Source of the DNA: JBGPTK01 sp963797765
GTDB taxonomy: Bacteria; Acidobacteriota; Terriglobia; Acidiferrales; UBA7541
DNA: 64,000 nt
NCBI GenBank assembly: GCA_963797765.1
Contig: CAWCQU010000003.1
Coordinates: 1,860,001 to 1,924,000 of the forward strand
Reading direction: 5' to 3'
Position 1 is the stretch's first letter, and each line of letters starts with the position of its first letter. The notes under the pieces were generated by a model. It saw only the letters and a list, made by a program, of their open reading frames with translations, was not told where the DNA came from and did not search any database. Position numbers and translations under genes: made by a program. Positions 26,321 to 37,496 of the stretch are shown here, one piece after another.

Positions 26321-27115
26321 CTAATCCTTCTTCGCTTTCGGCTTGGCTTTTGCCTTAGCCTTGGCCGGCTTCTTCGCGGCTTTTACCTGCTTTGCTTTCG
26401 CCGCAGGAAATTTCTTGGCCGCTTTCCGGGGCGCCACTGGTGTAGTCCCTTCGATCTGCACTGTTCCGGCTGGAGGAGCCGACTTCACAGCGCCGAGCGC
26501 GCTGCTCAATTTCAATGCCGCGCCGCGCGAAAGCATCAACCGTTCGTGCTTCATCAGGTCGTAAGGCTGCAGTTGCGTGGTCACCACCAGCTTCACGCCT
26601 TCAAGATTCCGGCTGGCGCGCTCGAGGTTTGTTTCCACCGCGACGTCCACCAGCAAAATCGTCCGGCTCGATTCATCGAGCTTCGAAAGCGCCTGGCGAA
26701 ACGGTTTGGTCTTGTGCGAATCGAGCGCCCAATCCTCGATCACCGTCAACTTTTCTTCCGCCAGCTTTGCGGACAATGCCGAACGCAGCGCGCCCACCTG
26801 CATCTTTTTCGGCAAGCTGTAATCGTAACTGCGCGGCTTCGGTCCGTGGACTGTGCCGCCGTGCCGCCAGAGCGGCGACCGGATCGAGCCCACGCGCGCG
26901 CGTCCCGTGCCTTTCTGCTTCCAGAGCTTGCGGCCCGCGCCGCTCACTTCGCTCTTGTCTTTCGTCTTATGCGTGCCGGCGCGCTGCTGGTTCAAATAGT
27001 GCCGCACGGTTTCATGCAGCAGGTGCGGGTTCACCTTCGCGCCAAACACATCGTCGGCCAGCTCCACCTGCCCGGCCGCCGATCCATCAAGTTTCACCAC
27101 GTCTACAAGAGGCAT
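26321..27115 (-). CDS. rplD: 50S ribosomal protein L4 with long Lys/Ala tail
   Basis: L4, 264 aa against about 205 in E. coli. The core shows 'EVSGAGRKLWKQKGTGRARVGSIRSPLWRHGGTVHGPKPRSYDYSLPKK'-type sequence of the tunnel loop. The last 55 residues are a basic tail (repeats of KAKAKPKAKK kind). In E. coli L4 represses the S10 operon; no such leader is apparent here because the genes are read from the upstream str promoter. Confidence 0.95.
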   Translation of the reverse strand: MPLVDVVKLDGSAAGQVELADDVFGAKVNPHLLHETVRHYLNQQRAGTHKTKDKSEVSGAGRKLWKQKGTGRARVGSIRSPLWRHGGTVHGPKPRSYDYSLPKKMQVGALRSALSAKLAEEKLTVIEDWALDSHKTKPFRQALSKLDESSRTILLVDVAVETNLERASRNLEGVKLVVTTQLQPYDLMKHERLMLSRGAALKLSSALGAVKSAPPAGTVQIEGTTPVAPRKAAKKFPAAKAKQVKAAKKPAKAKAKAKPKAKKD

Positions 27116-27125
27116 CGTTGTCTCG

Positions 27126-27767
27126 CTACTTGGCTTTGCGGGCCTTCCGAATCATGATGTATGCCCCGTTCGGGCCGGGAACCGCGCCGCGAACGAACAG
27201 CAAATTTTCTTCGGCGTCAATTTGCACCACGCGCAATCCTTGCGACGTCACACGCTCGTGGCCCATGTGTCCAGGCATGTGCTGTCCTGGCCAAACGCGC
27301 GAAGGAAACGAACTCGCGCCGATTCCGCCGGGCGCCCGGTGATGCATCGAACCGTGAGTGGAATCGCCGCCGCGGAAGTGCCAACGCCTGACGCCGCCCT
27401 GGAATCCCCGGCCTTTGCTTACGCCGGTCACATCCACGTATTCGCCGACCTTGAATCCATCGACCAAAACGCGGTCGCCCGGTTTGGTTTCTTCTTTCGA
27501 ATCTTCCAGGCGGATTTCGCGCACATAACGCATCGGCGCGACTCCGGCCTTTTTAAAATGCCCGGTCATGGGCTTGGCGATTCGTTGCGGCTTGATGAAT
27601 TCCACCAAACCCAGCTGCACGGCCTCGTAACCATCTTTTTCCGCCGTCCGCCGCTGCACCACCACGCATGGCCCCGCTTGCAGCACCGTGCACGGCACAG
27701 CCGTGCCGTCCGTGGCGAAGACTTGCGTCATGCCGAGTTTGATTCCCAAAATTCCGTTGACTGGCAT
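27126..27767 (-). CDS. rplC: 50S ribosomal protein L3
   Basis: L3, 213 aa, an early assembly protein with a loop reaching the peptidyl-transferase centre. 'GILGIKLGMTQVFATDGTAVPCTVLQAGPCVV', 'VDVTGVSKGRGFQGGVRRW' and 'GSMHHRAPGGIGASSFPSRVWPGQHMPGHMG' are canonical. ATG start, between rpsJ and rplD. Confidence 0.97.
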   Translation of the reverse strand: MPVNGILGIKLGMTQVFATDGTAVPCTVLQAGPCVVVQRRTAEKDGYEAVQLGLVEFIKPQRIAKPMTGHFKKAGVAPMRYVREIRLEDSKEETKPGDRVLVDGFKVGEYVDVTGVSKGRGFQGGVRRWHFRGGDSTHGSMHHRAPGGIGASSFPSRVWPGQHMPGHMGHERVTSQGLRVVQIDAEENLLFVRGAVPGPNGAYIMIRKARKAK

Positions 27768-27785
27768 CTCGTTCGCTCTTTCCCG

Positions 27786-28121
27786 TTACTTCGTTGAGTG
27801 TTCCCGCCCGAAGGCTTTGATTTCGACGTCCACGCCCGGCGGCAAATCGAGTTTCATCAGCGCGTCCACCGTATCCGGCGTCGGCTCCAGAATATCGATC
27901 AGGCGCTTGTGCGTGCGCATTTCAAACTGCTCGCGCGATTTCTTGTCGACGTGCGGCGACCGCAGCACGGTCCAGCGGTTGATCACCGTCGGCAGCGGAA
28001 TCGGCCCGGCTACGGCGGCTCCGGTGCGCTTGGCGGTTTCCACAATTTCCCTGGTCGATTGATCGAGGATGCGGTGGTCGTACGCTTTCAAACGAATACG
28101 AATTTTTTCACCAGTCGGCAT
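27786..28121 (-). CDS. rpsJ: 30S ribosomal protein S10
   Basis: S10 (NusE), 111 aa, 30S head protein and partner of NusB/NusG in antitermination. 'KIRIRLKAYDHRILDQSTREIVETAKRTGA', 'LPTVINRWTVLRSPHVDKKSREQFEMRTHKRLIDI' and 'LPPGVDVEIKA' are typical. It begins three bases after tuf, joining the str and S10 gene sets without a break. Confidence 0.97.
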   Translation of the reverse strand: MPTGEKIRIRLKAYDHRILDQSTREIVETAKRTGAAVAGPIPLPTVINRWTVLRSPHVDKKSREQFEMRTHKRLIDILEPTPDTVDALMKLDLPPGVDVEIKAFGREHSTK

Positions 28122-28124
28122 AGG

Positions 28125-29312
28125 TTACTCGATAATCTCCGTCACCGCTCCGGCGCCCACGGTGTGGCCGCCTTCGCGGATCGCGAATCGCAATCCCTTC
28201 TCGAGCGCCACCGGCGTGATCAGCGACACTTCGCACGACACGTTGTCTCCCGGCATCACCATCTCTACTCCTGCCGGCAGCTTCACGTCTCCCGTCACAT
28301 CCGTCGTCCGAAAATAAAACTGCGGCCGGTAGCCCGTGAAAAACGGCGTGTGCCGCCCGCCTTCTTCCTTGGTCAAAACATACGCTTCCGCTTTGAACTT
28401 CGTGTGCGGCGTGATTGACCCCGGCTTGCACAGCACCTGCCCGCGCTCCACTTCTTCTTTTTCCGTGCCGCGCAGCAGCAACCCCACGTTGTCGCCCGCG
28501 ATTCCTTCATCCAGCAATTTGCGGAACATCTCGACGCCCGTCACGATCCGCTTCATTGTCGGACGGAATCCCACAATCTCCACTTCTTCGCCCACTTTCA
28601 CCTTGCCGCGCTCGATTCTTCCCGTCACCACCGTCCCGCGGCCCGAGATCGAAAAAATATCCTCGATCGGCATCGCGAACGGCTTGTCCACTTCCCGCTG
28701 CGGCAACGGAACGTTCTGGTCCACCGCTTCCATCAAATCCAAAATCGATTTCTCCCACTTCGCATCGCCCTCCAGCGCCTTCAGCGCCGACCCGCGCACC
28801 ACCGGCACTTTGTCTCCCGGAAACTGGTACATCTTCAGCAGGTCGCGCACTTCCAGTTCCACCAACTCGAGCAATTCCGGATCTTCCACCATGTCGCATT
28901 TGTTCAAAAACACCACGATGTACGGCACGCCCACCTGCCGCGCCAACAAAATGTGCTCGCGCGTCTGCGGCATCGGACCATCCGTCGCCGCCACCACCAG
29001 AATCGCGCCGTCCATCTGCGCCGCGCCGGTGATCATGTTCTTGATGTAATCGGCGTGGCCCGGACAATCGATGTGCGCGTAGTGGCGGTTGGCCGTCTCG
29101 TATTCCACGTGCGCCACCGCGATCGTGATTCCGCGCTCCCTCTCTTCCGGCGCGTTGTCGATCGAATCAAACGAGCGGAACGACACCTTCGGATTGTTCT
29201 TCGACAGCACCTTGGTAATCGCTGCCGTCAAGGTGGTCTTGCCGTGGTCGATGTGTCCAATCGTTCCCACGTTTACGTGCGGCTTACTCCGTTCGAATTT
29301 CTCCTTCGCCAT
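28125..29312 (-). CDS. tuf: Elongation factor Tu
   Basis: EF-Tu, 395 aa, GTPase carrying aminoacyl-tRNA to the A site. G1 GHIDHGKTT, switch region 'RERGITIAVAHVEYET', G3 DCPGHADY, G4 NKCDMV and domains II-III ('GRGTVVTGRIERG', 'TPFFTGYRPQFYFRTTDVTG') are all intact. Only one copy is in the window. ATG start, 45 bases after fusA. Confidence 0.98.
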   Translation of the reverse strand: MAKEKFERSKPHVNVGTIGHIDHGKTTLTAAITKVLSKNNPKVSFRSFDSIDNAPEERERGITIAVAHVEYETANRHYAHIDCPGHADYIKNMITGAAQMDGAILVVAATDGPMPQTREHILLARQVGVPYIVVFLNKCDMVEDPELLELVELEVRDLLKMYQFPGDKVPVVRGSALKALEGDAKWEKSILDLMEAVDQNVPLPQREVDKPFAMPIEDIFSISGRGTVVTGRIERGKVKVGEEVEIVGFRPTMKRIVTGVEMFRKLLDEGIAGDNVGLLLRGTEKEEVERGQVLCKPGSITPHTKFKAEAYVLTKEEGGRHTPFFTGYRPQFYFRTTDVTGDVKLPAGVEMVMPGDNVSCEVSLITPVALEKGLRFAIREGGHTVGAGAVTEIIE

Positions 29313-29357
29313 CGTCTGCTCCTCAGACTGAGCGTTCCCCGGATGAATTGCGGACTG

Positions 29358-31619
<2,262 letters not shown>

Positions 31620-31637
31620 AAAAATTTCTTCGGAGCG

Positions 31638-32108
31638 CTACCAGCGATAATGCGCGAAAGCCTTGTTCGCTTCCGCCATGCGGTGCACGTCCTCCTTCTT
31701 CTTGATAGCTCCGCCGCGATTATTCGAAGCGTCCATCAATTCATCCATCAGCTTGCCCACCATGGTTTTTCCGCTGCGCGCCCGCGCGTACAGCACGATC
31801 CAGTGGATCGCCAGTGATTGCCGCCGGAACTGATTCACTTCCACCGGCACCTGGTAGTTCGCGCCGCCCACGCGCCGCGTCTTTACTTCCAAGAGCGGCT
31901 TCACGTTCTCTACCGCCTTCTTGAATACCGTCAGCGCGTCGCCATTCGATTTCTCGGCGATCTGTTCCATGGCCTTATAAAATATGGCTTGCGCCGTGTT
32001 GCGTTTGCCGTCGTACATCATCGAACTGATGAACTTCTGCACCAGGTCGCTTCCGTATACGGCGTCGCCGGGAATCTTCCGGCGTGAAATAAATCCTTTA
32101 CGAGGCAT
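31638..32108 (-). CDS. rpsG: 30S ribosomal protein S7
   Basis: S7, 156 aa, nucleates the 30S head. 'MPRKGFISRRKIPGDAVYGSDLVQKFISSMMYDGKRNTAQ', 'VGGANYQVPVEVN' and the end 'EDVHRMAEANKAFAHYRW' are canonical. In E. coli S7 represses the str operon. ATG start, 12 bases after rpsL. Confidence 0.97.
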   Translation of the reverse strand: MPRKGFISRRKIPGDAVYGSDLVQKFISSMMYDGKRNTAQAIFYKAMEQIAEKSNGDALTVFKKAVENVKPLLEVKTRRVGGANYQVPVEVNQFRRQSLAIHWIVLYARARSGKTMVGKLMDELMDASNNRGGAIKKKEDVHRMAEANKAFAHYRW

Positions 32109-32120
32109 CGTTCCGCTCTC

Positions 32121-32504
32121 CTACTTCTGGGCGGCTTTGGGCCGCTTGGCGCCGTATTTCGAGCGCGCCTGTTTGCGATTTTCAACCCCCGCGGCGTCCA
32201 GCGTGCCGCGGATAATGTGGTAACGAACTCCCGGCAAATCTTTCACGCGGCCGCCGCGCACCAGCACGATCGAGTGTTCCTGCAAATTGTGGCCGATGCC
32301 GGGGATATAAGTAGTCACCTCGGCGCTGTTGGTCAAGCGCACCCGAGCCACTTTTCGAAGGGCCGAATTCGGCTTCTTCGGCGTTTGCGTGTAAACGCGC
32401 ACGCACACGCCGCGCTTTTCCGGGCACGATTCCAGCGCCGGAGATTTCGTCTTCGTCCGGATCGCTTCACGCCCATGACGCACCAATTGCGAGAACGTTG
32501 GCAA
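32121..32504 (-). CDS. rpsL: 30S ribosomal protein S12
   Basis: S12, 127 aa, decoding-centre protein. 'PTFSQLVRHGRE', 'SPALESCPEKRGVCVRVYTQTPKKPNSALRKVARVRLTN', 'AYIPGIGHNLQEHS'-type loop and VKDLPGVRYHIIRG are conserved. Lys in the PKKPNSALRK loop is the usual streptomycin-sensitive residue. The start is TTG 32504, matching the family N-terminus, with GGGAG about seven bases upstream; a longer frame to 32537 is not supported. First gene of the str-S10-spc-alpha run. Confidence 0.95.
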   Translation of the reverse strand: MPTFSQLVRHGREAIRTKTKSPALESCPEKRGVCVRVYTQTPKKPNSALRKVARVRLTNSAEVTTYIPGIGHNLQEHSIVLVRGGRVKDLPGVRYHIIRGTLDAAGVENRKQARSKYGAKRPKAAQK

Positions 32505-32807
32505 GAGTGTCTCCCAACTCCCAAAAAATCGATTCAATTTAGGCGGCAGCGGACGCCGCGCTGTTTTTTTATTAGGTGACGGAACAAAAAGAGCTACCCA
32601 ACGCCCTTAAGGAACCTGCCAAGGACTCCGCACAGACGCCTAGGCCATCGTACGCCAAATGCATCTGGTCAAAGCGGAGAAACCGCACGGCTTTGCGGGA
32701 CTGGCGTCCCATTTCGGCCGTTCCCTTCCTCACCCCGTTCCTTCGTTCTCTGTTCCGGGGCGGAAGGCCTTCCCTTTCACCACTCGGGCAAACTGCACCC
32801 GTACAAC
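32505..32807 (-). promoter_or_regulatory. Long 5' leader of the rpsL-rplQ transcript
   Basis: About 300 nt separate the expected transcription start near 32807 from the rpsL start codon. No gene is convincing in this stretch. It is long enough for a ribosomal-protein autoregulatory structure or an antitermination site, but I could not match it to a known one. Confidence 0.4.
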
Positions 32808-32813
32808 CGGAGG

Positions 32814-32842
32814 AGTATAGGTAAAAGACCTTAGTATGTCAA
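32814..32842 (-). promoter_or_regulatory. Near-consensus promoter of the ribosomal protein run
   Basis: On the minus strand TTGACA (32837-32842), a 17-base spacer and TATACT (32814-32819). This is the strongest promoter seen in the window and the only one found ahead of the 21-kb run of translation genes. Confidence 0.85.
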
Positions 32843-32942
32843 CCACAATCCTGTGGAAAAGCAAGCACAACAATTTTCGCCTGCGTCCAATCAGGTCACC
32901 ACACCCAACCCTAACAAAATTGGGCCTGCTAATCTCTAATTT

Positions 32943-33476
32943 CTACTTCTGATCCTTATACGCGTCCGCCGCCCGCTGCGATATTGCAGCTACCTTGTCG
33001 AAATTCTTCTCCACGAACGTAGCGTTCTCGGGCGAAATCGTCGCGGGATATGTTTTCAGTTGCCCCTGCCGCTTCATATCCACCGCCAAAACTGTAACCA
33101 TCAATGTCCCGGTCATCACGATGTAATCCCGCTTGGAAAGGCCGGTACCGGTGATCGCCGCGACTATAGCCGGGTACTTATCGAGATCCTTCACGCTCGA
33201 GTCAATCGAGGGGTGTTCGGGAGTTTCGTCTTCCATCTGATCCTTCATGCCAGGGTTTTCCTTCATCACTTTGCCAATTGCCCGGGCCGCTGCGTCGTAC
33301 TTGGCCAAGTTGTCCATGGACAGCCGGAAGGCTTTAACTTCTTTCATATCAGCCGTTTCCTGGGCTGTCGGCTTTTCCTGCGCGGCTGGCTTCGCTTGCG
33401 CCCGCGCCATTCCAGGGTACAAGGCCAGAAGCAGACAGGATAGGGCGAGATTTGCAACACGATTCCGGTGATTCAT
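32943..33476 (-). CDS. Exported protein of unknown function (177 aa)
   Basis: Signal peptide (NRVANLALSCLLLALYPGMARAQA) followed by a helical, charged mature part: 'TADMKEVKAFRLSMDNLAKYDAAARAIGKVMKENPG', a central 'YPAIVAAITGTGLSKRDYIVMTGTLMVTVLAVDMKRQ' and the end 'EKNFDKVAAISQRAADAYKDQ'. No catalytic motif or known domain recognised; similar small periplasmic proteins occur in acidobacteria. ATG 33476 has GGAGGAG upstream; the frame continues to a TTG at 33500 with no ribosome site. It stands alone between two translation operons. Confidence 0.7.
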   Translation of the reverse strand: MNHRNRVANLALSCLLLALYPGMARAQAKPAAQEKPTAQETADMKEVKAFRLSMDNLAKYDAAARAIGKVMKENPGMKDQMEDETPEHPSIDSSVKDLDKYPAIVAAITGTGLSKRDYIVMTGTLMVTVLAVDMKRQGQLKTYPATISPENATFVEKNFDKVAAISQRAADAYKDQK

Positions 33477-33537
33477 CGGGCGACTGCTCCTCCGGCTCAA
33501 CGGGGCAACGTTCCCCGCGCTTCGATCCCCCAGCGGA

Positions 33538-34113
33538 TCACTTGATCTCCATGATTTCTTTTTCTTTGCTGGCGCACAAATCTTCCACCTTCTTGGTCTC
33601 CGCGTGCGTCACTTTTTCCAGCTCGTCCAGCGCCCGCTTCTTATCGTCCTCGCTGATCTTCTTATCCTTCTCGAGCTTTTCCACCGCTTCCTTGATGTCG
33701 CGCCGGATGTTGCGCACCGCCGTGCGGTGATTTTCCAGCACTTTGTGGAGGTGCTTCACCAATTCTTTCCGGCGCTCCTCATTCAGCGGGGGAATCGGCA
33801 CGCGAACCACTTTTCCATCGTTCGAGGGATTCAATCCCAGATCCGACGTGCGGATCGCCTTGTCGATTAAGGGCAGCGCGCCAGGGTCCCAGGGCGAGAT
33901 CACGATCACCGTGGGATCGGGCACGCTCAGCGTTCCCAACTGGTTTACCGGCATCGGGGTGCCATGGTAATCCACCCGAATATTATCAAGCATCGCCGTG
34001 CTGGCCCGTCCCGTGCGCACGCCAGCCAGTTCCTTGCGGAAATCCTCCACCGCTTTTTCCATGCGGATTTTTGCCTGAGCTAGCGCGTCCTTGCTTGTGG
34101 CAATCGCTGTCAT
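33538..34113 (-). CDS. frr: Ribosome recycling factor
   Basis: RRF, 191 aa, splits post-termination ribosomes together with EF-G. The tRNA-shaped protein is clear from 'MEKAVEDFRKELAGVRTGRAS', 'YHGTPMPVNQLGTLSVPDPTVIVISPWD', 'DLGLNPSNDGKVVRVPIPPLNEERRKELVK' and 'KDKKISEDDKKRALDELEKVT'. ATG start; follows pyrH by 41 bases, in the usual tsf-pyrH-frr order. Confidence 0.97.
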   Translation of the reverse strand: MTAIATSKDALAQAKIRMEKAVEDFRKELAGVRTGRASTAMLDNIRVDYHGTPMPVNQLGTLSVPDPTVIVISPWDPGALPLIDKAIRTSDLGLNPSNDGKVVRVPIPPLNEERRKELVKHLHKVLENHRTAVRNIRRDIKEAVEKLEKDKKISEDDKKRALDELEKVTHAETKKVEDLCASKEKEIMEIK

Positions 34114-34154
34114 AGGATCAGTCTCCTATCCAAAATTAAAATCAGCCACAATTC

Positions 34155-34913
34155 TTATTCGGAAGTAACCACGGATCCCACCTTCTCGCCCTGCACCACC
34201 CGCTGGATATTTCCGCGCACGTTCATATTGAAAATAATGATGGGCAGTTTGTTGTCCATGCAGAGCGAAATCGCGGTCGAATCCATCACCGATAAGCCCT
34301 TCTGAATCACATCCATATATGTGATGCGCTCAAACATCTTGGCGTCTTTCACCTTTTCGGGATCTGCATCGTAAATTCCGTCCACCCGCGTAGCTTTTAA
34401 GATCACTTGCGCCTTGATTTCCATCGCTCGAAGCGCCGCGGCCGTATCCGTTGAAAAATAAGGATTGCCAGTGCCGGCGGCGAAAATTACCACGCGGTCC
34501 TTTTCCAGGTGCCGCGTTGCGCGCCGGCGGATAAACGGCTCGGCCACCTGGTGCATTTCAATCGCGCTCATCAATCGCGTATGGCAGCCGGATTTTTCGA
34601 GCGCGTCTTGCAGCGCCAAGCCATTGATCACCGTTGCCAGCATTCCCATGTAGTCGCCCGTCACCCGGTCGATGGCCAGCGATTTCTGCCTCGTTCCGCG
34701 GAATATATTTCCGCCGCCAACCATGATGGCTACCTGCACTCCCAGGGCGTGGACTTCCTTCACCTCCTGGGCAATACTGGCCACCGTCTCCGCATGAATG
34801 CCCGACCCCTGCGTCCCCTGCAGGGATTCCCCAGAAAGTTTCAACACGATTCGACGGTACAGGGGAGGCTTAATGCCGTCGCTTACTTTTGATGAAAGGT
34901 CCGCAGTGGTCAT
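34155..34913 (-). CDS. pyrH: Uridylate kinase (UMP kinase)
   Basis: UMP + ATP to UDP, 252 aa, amino-acid-kinase fold, allosterically controlled by GTP/UTP in bacteria. 'RIVLKLSGESLQG', 'AIMVGGGNIFRG', 'GDYMGMLATVINGLALQDALEKSG', 'FAAGTGNPYFSTDTAAALRA' and 'ATRVDGIYDADPEKVKDA' are diagnostic. ATG start. Follows tsf after about 155 bases, with a terminator-like hairpin between them on the far side (see 35011-35039). Confidence 0.97.
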   Translation of the reverse strand: MTTADLSSKVSDGIKPPLYRRIVLKLSGESLQGTQGSGIHAETVASIAQEVKEVHALGVQVAIMVGGGNIFRGTRQKSLAIDRVTGDYMGMLATVINGLALQDALEKSGCHTRLMSAIEMHQVAEPFIRRRATRHLEKDRVVIFAAGTGNPYFSTDTAAALRAMEIKAQVILKATRVDGIYDADPEKVKDAKMFERITYMDVIQKGLSVMDSTAISLCMDNKLPIIIFNMNVRGNIQRVVQGEKVGSVVTSE

Positions 34914-35010
34914 AGGTTTTTGCCGCCGGGCATTTTAGCAGACTTTGCTGCTCACCGGGGGAGGAACGGCGGCCCGCTTTCATTTCTTGTGAAGAATCGG
35001 CGTAAATGCA

Positions 35011-35039
35011 AAGGGCACCCCAAACCGCGGATGCCCCTT
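35011..35039 (-). terminator. Terminator-like hairpin between tsf and pyrH
   Basis: Minus-strand stem AAGGG-(G)-CATCC with GGGTGCCCTT (one bulged base), then TTTGCATTT. About 30 bases past the tsf stop. It may cut readthrough into pyrH-frr partially. Confidence 0.45.
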
Positions 35040-35068
35040 GAAAATCAAATCGTGATGACGATTACCCG

Positions 35069-35740
35069 TTAGTTCGGGTTTGACGCCGGCTCCGGAGCCG
35101 CAGGCGCGGCGGCGGGGGGATTTTCGATCTCGCCAACTTTGAACCGGGTGAACCGGCGGACGGCAATATTCTCCTTCAGCTTGGCGATCAAAAGATCGAT
35201 CAATTCCTTTACCGTGGTGCCTTCATCCTTGATGAAATGCTGCTCGTAAAGGCAGTTCTCTTCGTAGAATTTCTCCATCTTGCCGGTGACGATCTTTTCA
35301 ATCACCGCATCCGGCTTCCCGGTGGCCTTGGCCTGTTCGCGGTAAATTTCCCGTTCGCGGTCCAGAATTTCCTGAGTCACTTCCTCGCGCCGCAGAAAAC
35401 GCGGATCGAGCGCGGCGATGTGCATGGCCACGTCGTGGCACAGCCGCTGGAATTCCTCGGTTCGTGCCACGAAATCGGTTTCGCAATTCACTTCCACTAG
35501 CACGCCGATCTTTCCGCCCGCGTGAATGTAATGGCTCACCAGCCCTTCACTGGCCTGGCGTTGCGCTTTTTTCTGCGCCGCGGCTTGTCCCTTCTTCCGC
35601 AGCACGTTGATCGCCTGCTCCAGGTTGCCGGCCGATTCCACCAGCGCCGCGCGACAATCGCTGAAGCCTGCGCCGGTGCGTTCGCGCAACTCTTTCACCA
35701 GCTGGGCAGGTATGTTGGGCTGCTCGGGATTCATGGTCAT
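35069..35740 (-). CDS. tsf: Elongation factor Ts
   Basis: EF-Ts, 223 aa, nucleotide exchange factor of EF-Tu. 'QLVKELRERTGAGFSDCRAALVESAGNLEQAINVLRKKG' (UBA-like N-domain), 'SHYIHAGGKIGVLVEVNCETDFVARTEEF' (TDFV motif that displaces GDP), and 'CLYEQHFIKDEGTTVKELI' are present. Shorter than E. coli EF-Ts (283 aa), with one core subdomain, as in many bacteria. ATG start, after rpsB. Confidence 0.96.
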   Translation of the reverse strand: MTMNPEQPNIPAQLVKELRERTGAGFSDCRAALVESAGNLEQAINVLRKKGQAAAQKKAQRQASEGLVSHYIHAGGKIGVLVEVNCETDFVARTEEFQRLCHDVAMHIAALDPRFLRREEVTQEILDREREIYREQAKATGKPDAVIEKIVTGKMEKFYEENCLYEQHFIKDEGTTVKELIDLLIAKLKENIAVRRFTRFKVGEIENPPAAAPAAPEPASNPN

Positions 35741-35894
35741 CGGAGTTCAAAATTCCTTAGAATTGAATTTCGGAGCGTTGGCTAACGTGCAAGCCTGGAT
35801 AAGCGGGCCAATGCCGCCGAAGCTCCCCACGCCTTGGCAGGTCCGGGTAGAAAACTTCCGGTTCCACCAATAGGACATGAAGAGCGAAGGCGGA

Positions 35895-36794
35895 TTACTT
35901 CTTGCTGTCCTCTTTCTCTGGTTCGGCCGCTGGTGGAACATCTTCGGGCGTCACCGTCGTTTCCGCCGTCAGATCGATCGGCTCTGCTTCGACGAAGTCG
36001 CCTTCCTGCTTCTCGTATTCTTCGTAAGCGCTGGTGTCCACATAATCGACGCCTTCGCCCGCCTGCGTGCCTTCCGCGGATTTCTGTTCCGCGATCTGGC
36101 TCTGCTCAAACGTTTGCCGGCCGGTCAACACCGCGTCCGCAATTTTCGAGGTAAACAAACGAATCGCGCGCAACGCGTCGTCGTTCCCCGGCACCGGCCA
36201 ATCCACCATGTCCGGATCGCAATTCGTATCCACCACCGCAACCACCGGCACGCCCATCCGCCGCGCTTCGCGTACCGCGATCGTTTCCGCGTTCGGATCG
36301 ATCACGAACATGGCATCGGGAAGTTGCGCCATATTTTCGATGCCCTCAAAATTCTGGAACAGATGCTTCAATTCGCGGTCCAGCCGCGCCGCTTCTTTCT
36401 TCGGCAACGCAGCCATGCGCCCGTCTTCCACCATGGCTTTCAGCAGTTTCAGCCGCTTGATCGATTTCTGCAGCGTCGCCCAGTTCGTCAACGTTCCGCC
36501 CAGCCAGCGGTGATTGACGAAATACATCCCGCAGCGCTTGGCTTCTTCGGCCACGGCTTCCTGCGCCTGGCGTTTGGTGCCCAGGAAAAGAACGATTTTG
36601 CCTTTGCTGGTCAACTCCGCAACGTAACGAGCCGTATCGCGGAACATTTTGAGGGTTTTCTGCAGGTCAATGATGTGAATGCCGTTCCGTTCGCCGAAGA
36701 TATATTCCTTCATCTTCGGGTTCCATCTACGCGTCTGGTGGCCAAAGTGAACTCCAGCCTCCAGTAAATCCTTCATCGTGATTTCGACTGCCAA
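35895..36794 (-). CDS. rpsB: 30S ribosomal protein S2
   Basis: S2, 299 aa. 'ITMKDLLEAGVHFGHQTRRWNPKMKEYIFGERNGIHIIDLQKTL', 'VNHRWLGGTLTNW' and 'PDAMFVIDPNAETIAVREARRMGVPVVAVVDTNCDPD' are canonical. A long acidic C-terminal tail (about 55 residues, Glu/Asp/Thr-rich) is extra. The start is TTG 36794, with a perfect AGGAGG four bases upstream; a longer frame to 36845 is not needed. Followed by tsf. Confidence 0.96.
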   Translation of the reverse strand: MAVEITMKDLLEAGVHFGHQTRRWNPKMKEYIFGERNGIHIIDLQKTLKMFRDTARYVAELTSKGKIVLFLGTKRQAQEAVAEEAKRCGMYFVNHRWLGGTLTNWATLQKSIKRLKLLKAMVEDGRMAALPKKEAARLDRELKHLFQNFEGIENMAQLPDAMFVIDPNAETIAVREARRMGVPVVAVVDTNCDPDMVDWPVPGNDDALRAIRLFTSKIADAVLTGRQTFEQSQIAEQKSAEGTQAGEGVDYVDTSAYEEYEKQEGDFVEAEPIDLTAETTVTPEDVPPAAEPEKEDSKK

Positions 36795-36912
36795 TTTTCC
36801 TCCTAAATAAAGGGACGCTTCGATCCCGGCCGTCCGGGACAGCATCCTTTTTTGCCGGCTCCAAGCCGGCCGTGAAATATCCCGGCCATAGCAAAGACCG
36901 GGAAAGTAACAA

Positions 36913-37329
36913 CTAGCGTTTGCTGAACTGGAACCGCTTGCGCGCGCCCTTCTGGCCGTACTTCTTGCGTTCCTTCATGCGCGAATCGCGCGTCAGGAAT
37001 CCGTTCTTGCGCAGCGCCACGCGCAGCTCGGGATTAAAAATCGTTAGCGCGCGCGACAACCCCATGCGCACCGCTCCCGCCTGCCCGCCCACGCCGCCGC
37101 CTTTCACCGTCGCCATCACGTCCACTTGTTCCGCCGTATTCGTGAATTTCAACGGCTCGACGGCCGAGGTCAGCCAGGCCACGTTGCGGAAAAATTCTTC
37201 CACCTTGCGGCCATTTACAGTGAACGCGCCCGATCCGGGCTTCAGGAAAACTCGCGCCACCGATTCCTTGCGCCGGCCGGTGCCATTTATTTTGTGCATT
37301 CCGCTTGTCGAATTCGCAGTCGAGCTCAA
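36913..37329 (-). CDS. rpsI: 30S ribosomal protein S9
   Basis: S9, 138 aa, whose C-terminal tail touches P-site tRNA. 'GTGRRKESVARVFLKPGSGAFTVNGRKVEEFF', 'VKGGGVGGQAGAVRMGLSRAL' and the ending KKYGQKGARKRFQFSKR are typical. The start is TTG 37329, with AGGAGG upstream, giving a ten-residue N-terminal extension. Downstream of rplM. Confidence 0.96.
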   Translation of the reverse strand: MSSTANSTSGMHKINGTGRRKESVARVFLKPGSGAFTVNGRKVEEFFRNVAWLTSAVEPLKFTNTAEQVDVMATVKGGGVGGQAGAVRMGLSRALTIFNPELRVALRKNGFLTRDSRMKERKKYGQKGARKRFQFSKR

Positions 37330-37496
37330 CGTTCCTCCTGCTGATTTAGCGCCGGATTTTCTCCGGCCCTTTCAATCTCTCTTTTGGCGCGGCTGCGAAG
37401 ACTCGCCCGCACTCCGGGCCTGGAAAGCTGCCAGGGAAACCACTCCCCTGACTTTCCTTCGCGAACTGGGCCTGTGCAAACTGGAAAACGGCTGAA

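Noticed and set aside
32576..32824. Short frame in the region upstream of rpsL
   Set aside because: Runs against the leader of the str operon and over its promoter; no ribosome site.
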